DNA from: Nocardioides sp. InS609-2
GTDB lineage: Bacteria; Actinomycetota; Actinomycetes; Propionibacteriales; Nocardioidaceae
Direction of reading: 5' to 3'
Assembly: GCF_023208195.1 (NCBI RefSeq)
Contig: NZ_CP060034.1
Span: 124,001 to 188,000 of the forward strand
DNA: 64,000 nt
Shown: one piece after another, positions 62,927 to 64,000 of the stretch
How the letters are laid out: every line of letters begins with the position of its first letter
Position numbering within the stretch: the first letter of the stretch is position 1
Program-made: the position numbers and the translations under genes
Notes under the pieces: generated by a model
Seen by the model: the letters and a program-made list of their open reading frames with translations, nothing else
Told to the model about the DNA's origin: nothing
Databases searched by the model: none

Positions 62927-63349
62927 TGCGACGACTTCGGTGGCACCGACCTCAACTACATCTGGACCGACGCCTACCCGACCCGCTTCCTGCTCAGCCG
63001 AGACCCCCTGGACATCCCCGCCGACGACAAGGAGTCGATGGCCGCGATGGAGGCCTACGCCTCGTTCGCGCAAGGCGAGATCGCCGACCTCTTCGGGCTC
63101 TCGATCGCGACCTTCCCCGACAACGAGCTGCTGCGCCTCGACCCGTACGTCGTACACGCCACACCCGAGGTGCCCGCCCCTGGCGGCATGTGGTCGTTCT
63201 TCAAGATCAGCGTCAGCACCCACCGCTACGACCTGCTCGGCAACTCCCACAACCACCTCCTCGACGACGACTGGCCACTCGTCTCGCGCGAGACGCTGCG
63301 CAACCAGCCGAACGGCGGCAACCGCGACGACGCCGGAGCCACAGCGTGA
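62828..63349 (+). CDS. intein C-terminal fragment fused to an unidentified C-extein
   Basis: A 173-residue frame starting GTG at 62828. Residues 1-33 are an intein C-terminus ending GN; residues 34-173 are the C-extein, beginning CDDFGGTDLNYIWTDAYPTR. The extein (WSFFKISVSTHRYDLLGNSH, HNHLLDDDWPLVSRET) resembles uncharacterised phage or mobile-element proteins, perhaps a 2-oxoglutarate-type oxygenase (weak inference). Either the front of the gene was deleted, or this is the second half of a naturally split-intein gene; 33 residues is the length of known split C-inteins. Its stop overlaps the next GTG by 4 bases. Confidence 0.65.
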   Translation: MKRVAYVGDVWCLRTPDEVFMVRRNGKAMWSGNCDDFGGTDLNYIWTDAYPTRFLLSRDPLDIPADDKESMAAMEAYASFAQGEIADLFGLSIATFPDNELLRLDPYVVHATPEVPAPGGMWSFFKISVSTHRYDLLGNSHNHLLDDDWPLVSRETLRNQPNGGNRDDAGATA

Positions 63350-63419
63350 CCACGGTCCCCACCGCGGCGACCGGTCACGTGCTCGCCGACGAGGACGCCA
63401 GGCCTACCTCGACATTGGC

Positions 63420-63623
63420 GTGAAGTCCTACGAGCTGGTCTGGCTGCGGTTCCCCGAGCTGACCGAGCACCAGGCGCACTGGGTGCTGTGGGAACTGACA
63501 CTGTTCCCGCTCGCCTCGGGACTGCACGACATCGTCGACGAACTCGCCCAGCTCGAGCAGGCGGACCTGCCGGCGAAGGTGCCAACCGCCGGCGTGGTGA
63601 GTGCCTCAGGCCAGACCGCGTAG
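63420..63623 (+). CDS. small uncharacterised helical protein (possible frame break upstream)
   Basis: A 67-residue frame from GTG 63420 (SYELVWLRFPELTEHQAHWV, LWELTLFPLASGLHDIVDEL). The sequence before it in the same frame (RQAYLDIG) seems to continue the protein. A 25-codon frame from GTG 63346, coupled to the gene before, ends in a GTGA overlap with this start. So the gene is either one protein of about 92 residues with a +/-1 frame break near 63400, or two coupled short frames. Function unknown. Confidence 0.45.
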   Translation: MKSYELVWLRFPELTEHQAHWVLWELTLFPLASGLHDIVDELAQLEQADLPAKVPTAGVVSASGQTA

Positions 63624-64000
63624 CCGGACAGGCACACCCGTCGGCCCGGCAGCACCGACGGCCTCGCCGAGCGCGCGACCCTTCGTGCGGTTCGGGCGCG
63701 CCGGTGTCGGGACGGGCACCGACGTCACGCCGGCGTCGCGCAGCAGCAGGGGCCACATGGCCGGGACGTCGCCGGACTCCTGGCCGCGCTGGCGCAGCCA
63801 GTACGGCGTCTGGCCGAGCAGTGCGGCGTTCGAGATCACCGCCGTCATCGCCGCGCGGTCACGGGCCGTGAACGGCACGGCCAGGTTGCTCGAGCCCGAG
63901 TCGAGGAAGTCGGCCGGCTGCCACAGCTCAGCGCCGCGGCCGATGGGCCGGTCCGCACGCAGGGTGAAGAACGCGTCGCAGATGCGGTGTCGCGACGGGA
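63606..64000 (-). CDS. partial uncharacterised element protein (5' end beyond window)
   Basis: The minus-strand frame is open from the window edge to a stop at 63606, giving the C-terminal 130 or so residues of a larger protein. It reads CDAFFTLRADRPIGRGAELW, then VPFTARDRAAMTAVISNAAL, GQTPYWLRQRGQESGDVPAM and WPLLLRDAGVTSVPVP. I do not recognise the family. Its 3' end overlaps the convergent small gene by 18 bp. Confidence 0.6.
   Translation of the reverse strand, partial: PSRHRICDAFFTLRADRPIGRGAELWQPADFLDSGSSNLAVPFTARDRAAMTAVISNAALLGQTPYWLRQRGQESGDVPAMWPLLLRDAGVTSVPVPTPARPNRTKGRALGEAVGAAGPTGVPVRLRGLA

Larger units (their letters stand above)
43993..64000. mobile_element. integrative (conjugative) element at tRNA-Pro, right end beyond window
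   Basis: The segment starts at the 3' end of tRNA-Pro(GGG) and carries, in order, a tyrosine integrase, an excisionase-like protein, a sigma factor, a TraB/FtsK DNA translocase with intein, NERD and Fic proteins, a C5 methyltransferase, a ParB-like protein and many unknown genes. A shared 25-bp motif found only here also marks it as one unit. I saw no second copy of the tRNA 3' end within the window, so attR must lie further right. A Rep protein is not visible yet; element class (AICE-like) is inference. Confidence 0.82.

Overview
The window is a GC-rich chromosomal segment of an actinobacterium. The gene order tlyA-nadK-recN-steA-steB-pyrG ... xerD ... parA-scpA-scpB-rluB ... cmk-der is the one known from Mycobacterium and relatives. 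Frequent GTG starts, 4-base start/stop overlaps and the style of the proteins suggest a Nocardioides-like member of the Propionibacteriales. The genus is inference; the phylum is secure.

Region 1 (1-2770): the 3' part of a 23S rRNA gene, a 5S rRNA gene and a strong intrinsic terminator, all on the + strand. Region 2 (2.9-30.8 kb): conserved housekeeping genes. They cover a small SSB-like protein, a DUF1015 protein, a NagD-like phosphatase, the tlyA-nadK-recN-steA-steB-pyrG cluster, a broken membrane-protein gene, aminopeptidase N, alanine dehydrogenase, XerD, a DUF3516-type helicase, a large SARP/BTAD-type regulator facing a drug-export-type ABC transporter, a proline iminopeptidase, and the parA-scpA-scpB-rluB chromosome-segregation and ribosome-modification operon. 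Region 3 (30.8-37.8 kb): a variable block that separates rluB from its usual partners. It carries a TagF-like transferase, a PAP2 phosphatase, an HNH protein, a flavohemoprotein with a striking in-frame 9-bp tandem repeat, an AraC regulator, a VOC protein and a methyltransferase. Region 4 (37.9-43.9 kb): the conserved cluster resumes with aroH-tyrA-cmk-der, followed by an M23 peptidase and a secreted protein.

Region 5 (43.9-64.0 kb): tRNA-Pro(GGG) followed directly by a tyrosine integrase, an excisionase-like protein and about 18 kb of accessory genes. This looks like an actinomycete integrative (conjugative) element whose right end lies beyond the window. Its core is an FtsK/TraB-type DNA translocase interrupted by a large LAGLIDADG intein with the Trp-Cys-Thr residues of class 3 inteins; a one-base frame break lies near the intein's C-terminal end. 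A small membrane protein and a NERD-domain protein precede traB in the same operon. The right part carries a Fic protein, an orphan C5 cytosine methyltransferase, a protein with a MazG/PRA-PH-like domain, a ParB-like protein, several unknown proteins and an orphan intein C-terminal fragment fused to an unidentified C-extein.

The most unusual signal is a 25-bp bipartite motif, GAGCGAGAC-N7-GCCGCACAC. Six copies lie on both strands, only inside the element and in front of gene starts (xis, the gene at 57145, the methyltransferase gene, the gene at 58363, parB, the gene at 61472). In three copies the ATG begins exactly 9 nt after the motif. This reads as an element-specific promoter or activator regulon, possibly producing leaderless mRNAs. 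The element also encodes its own ECF-like sigma factor.
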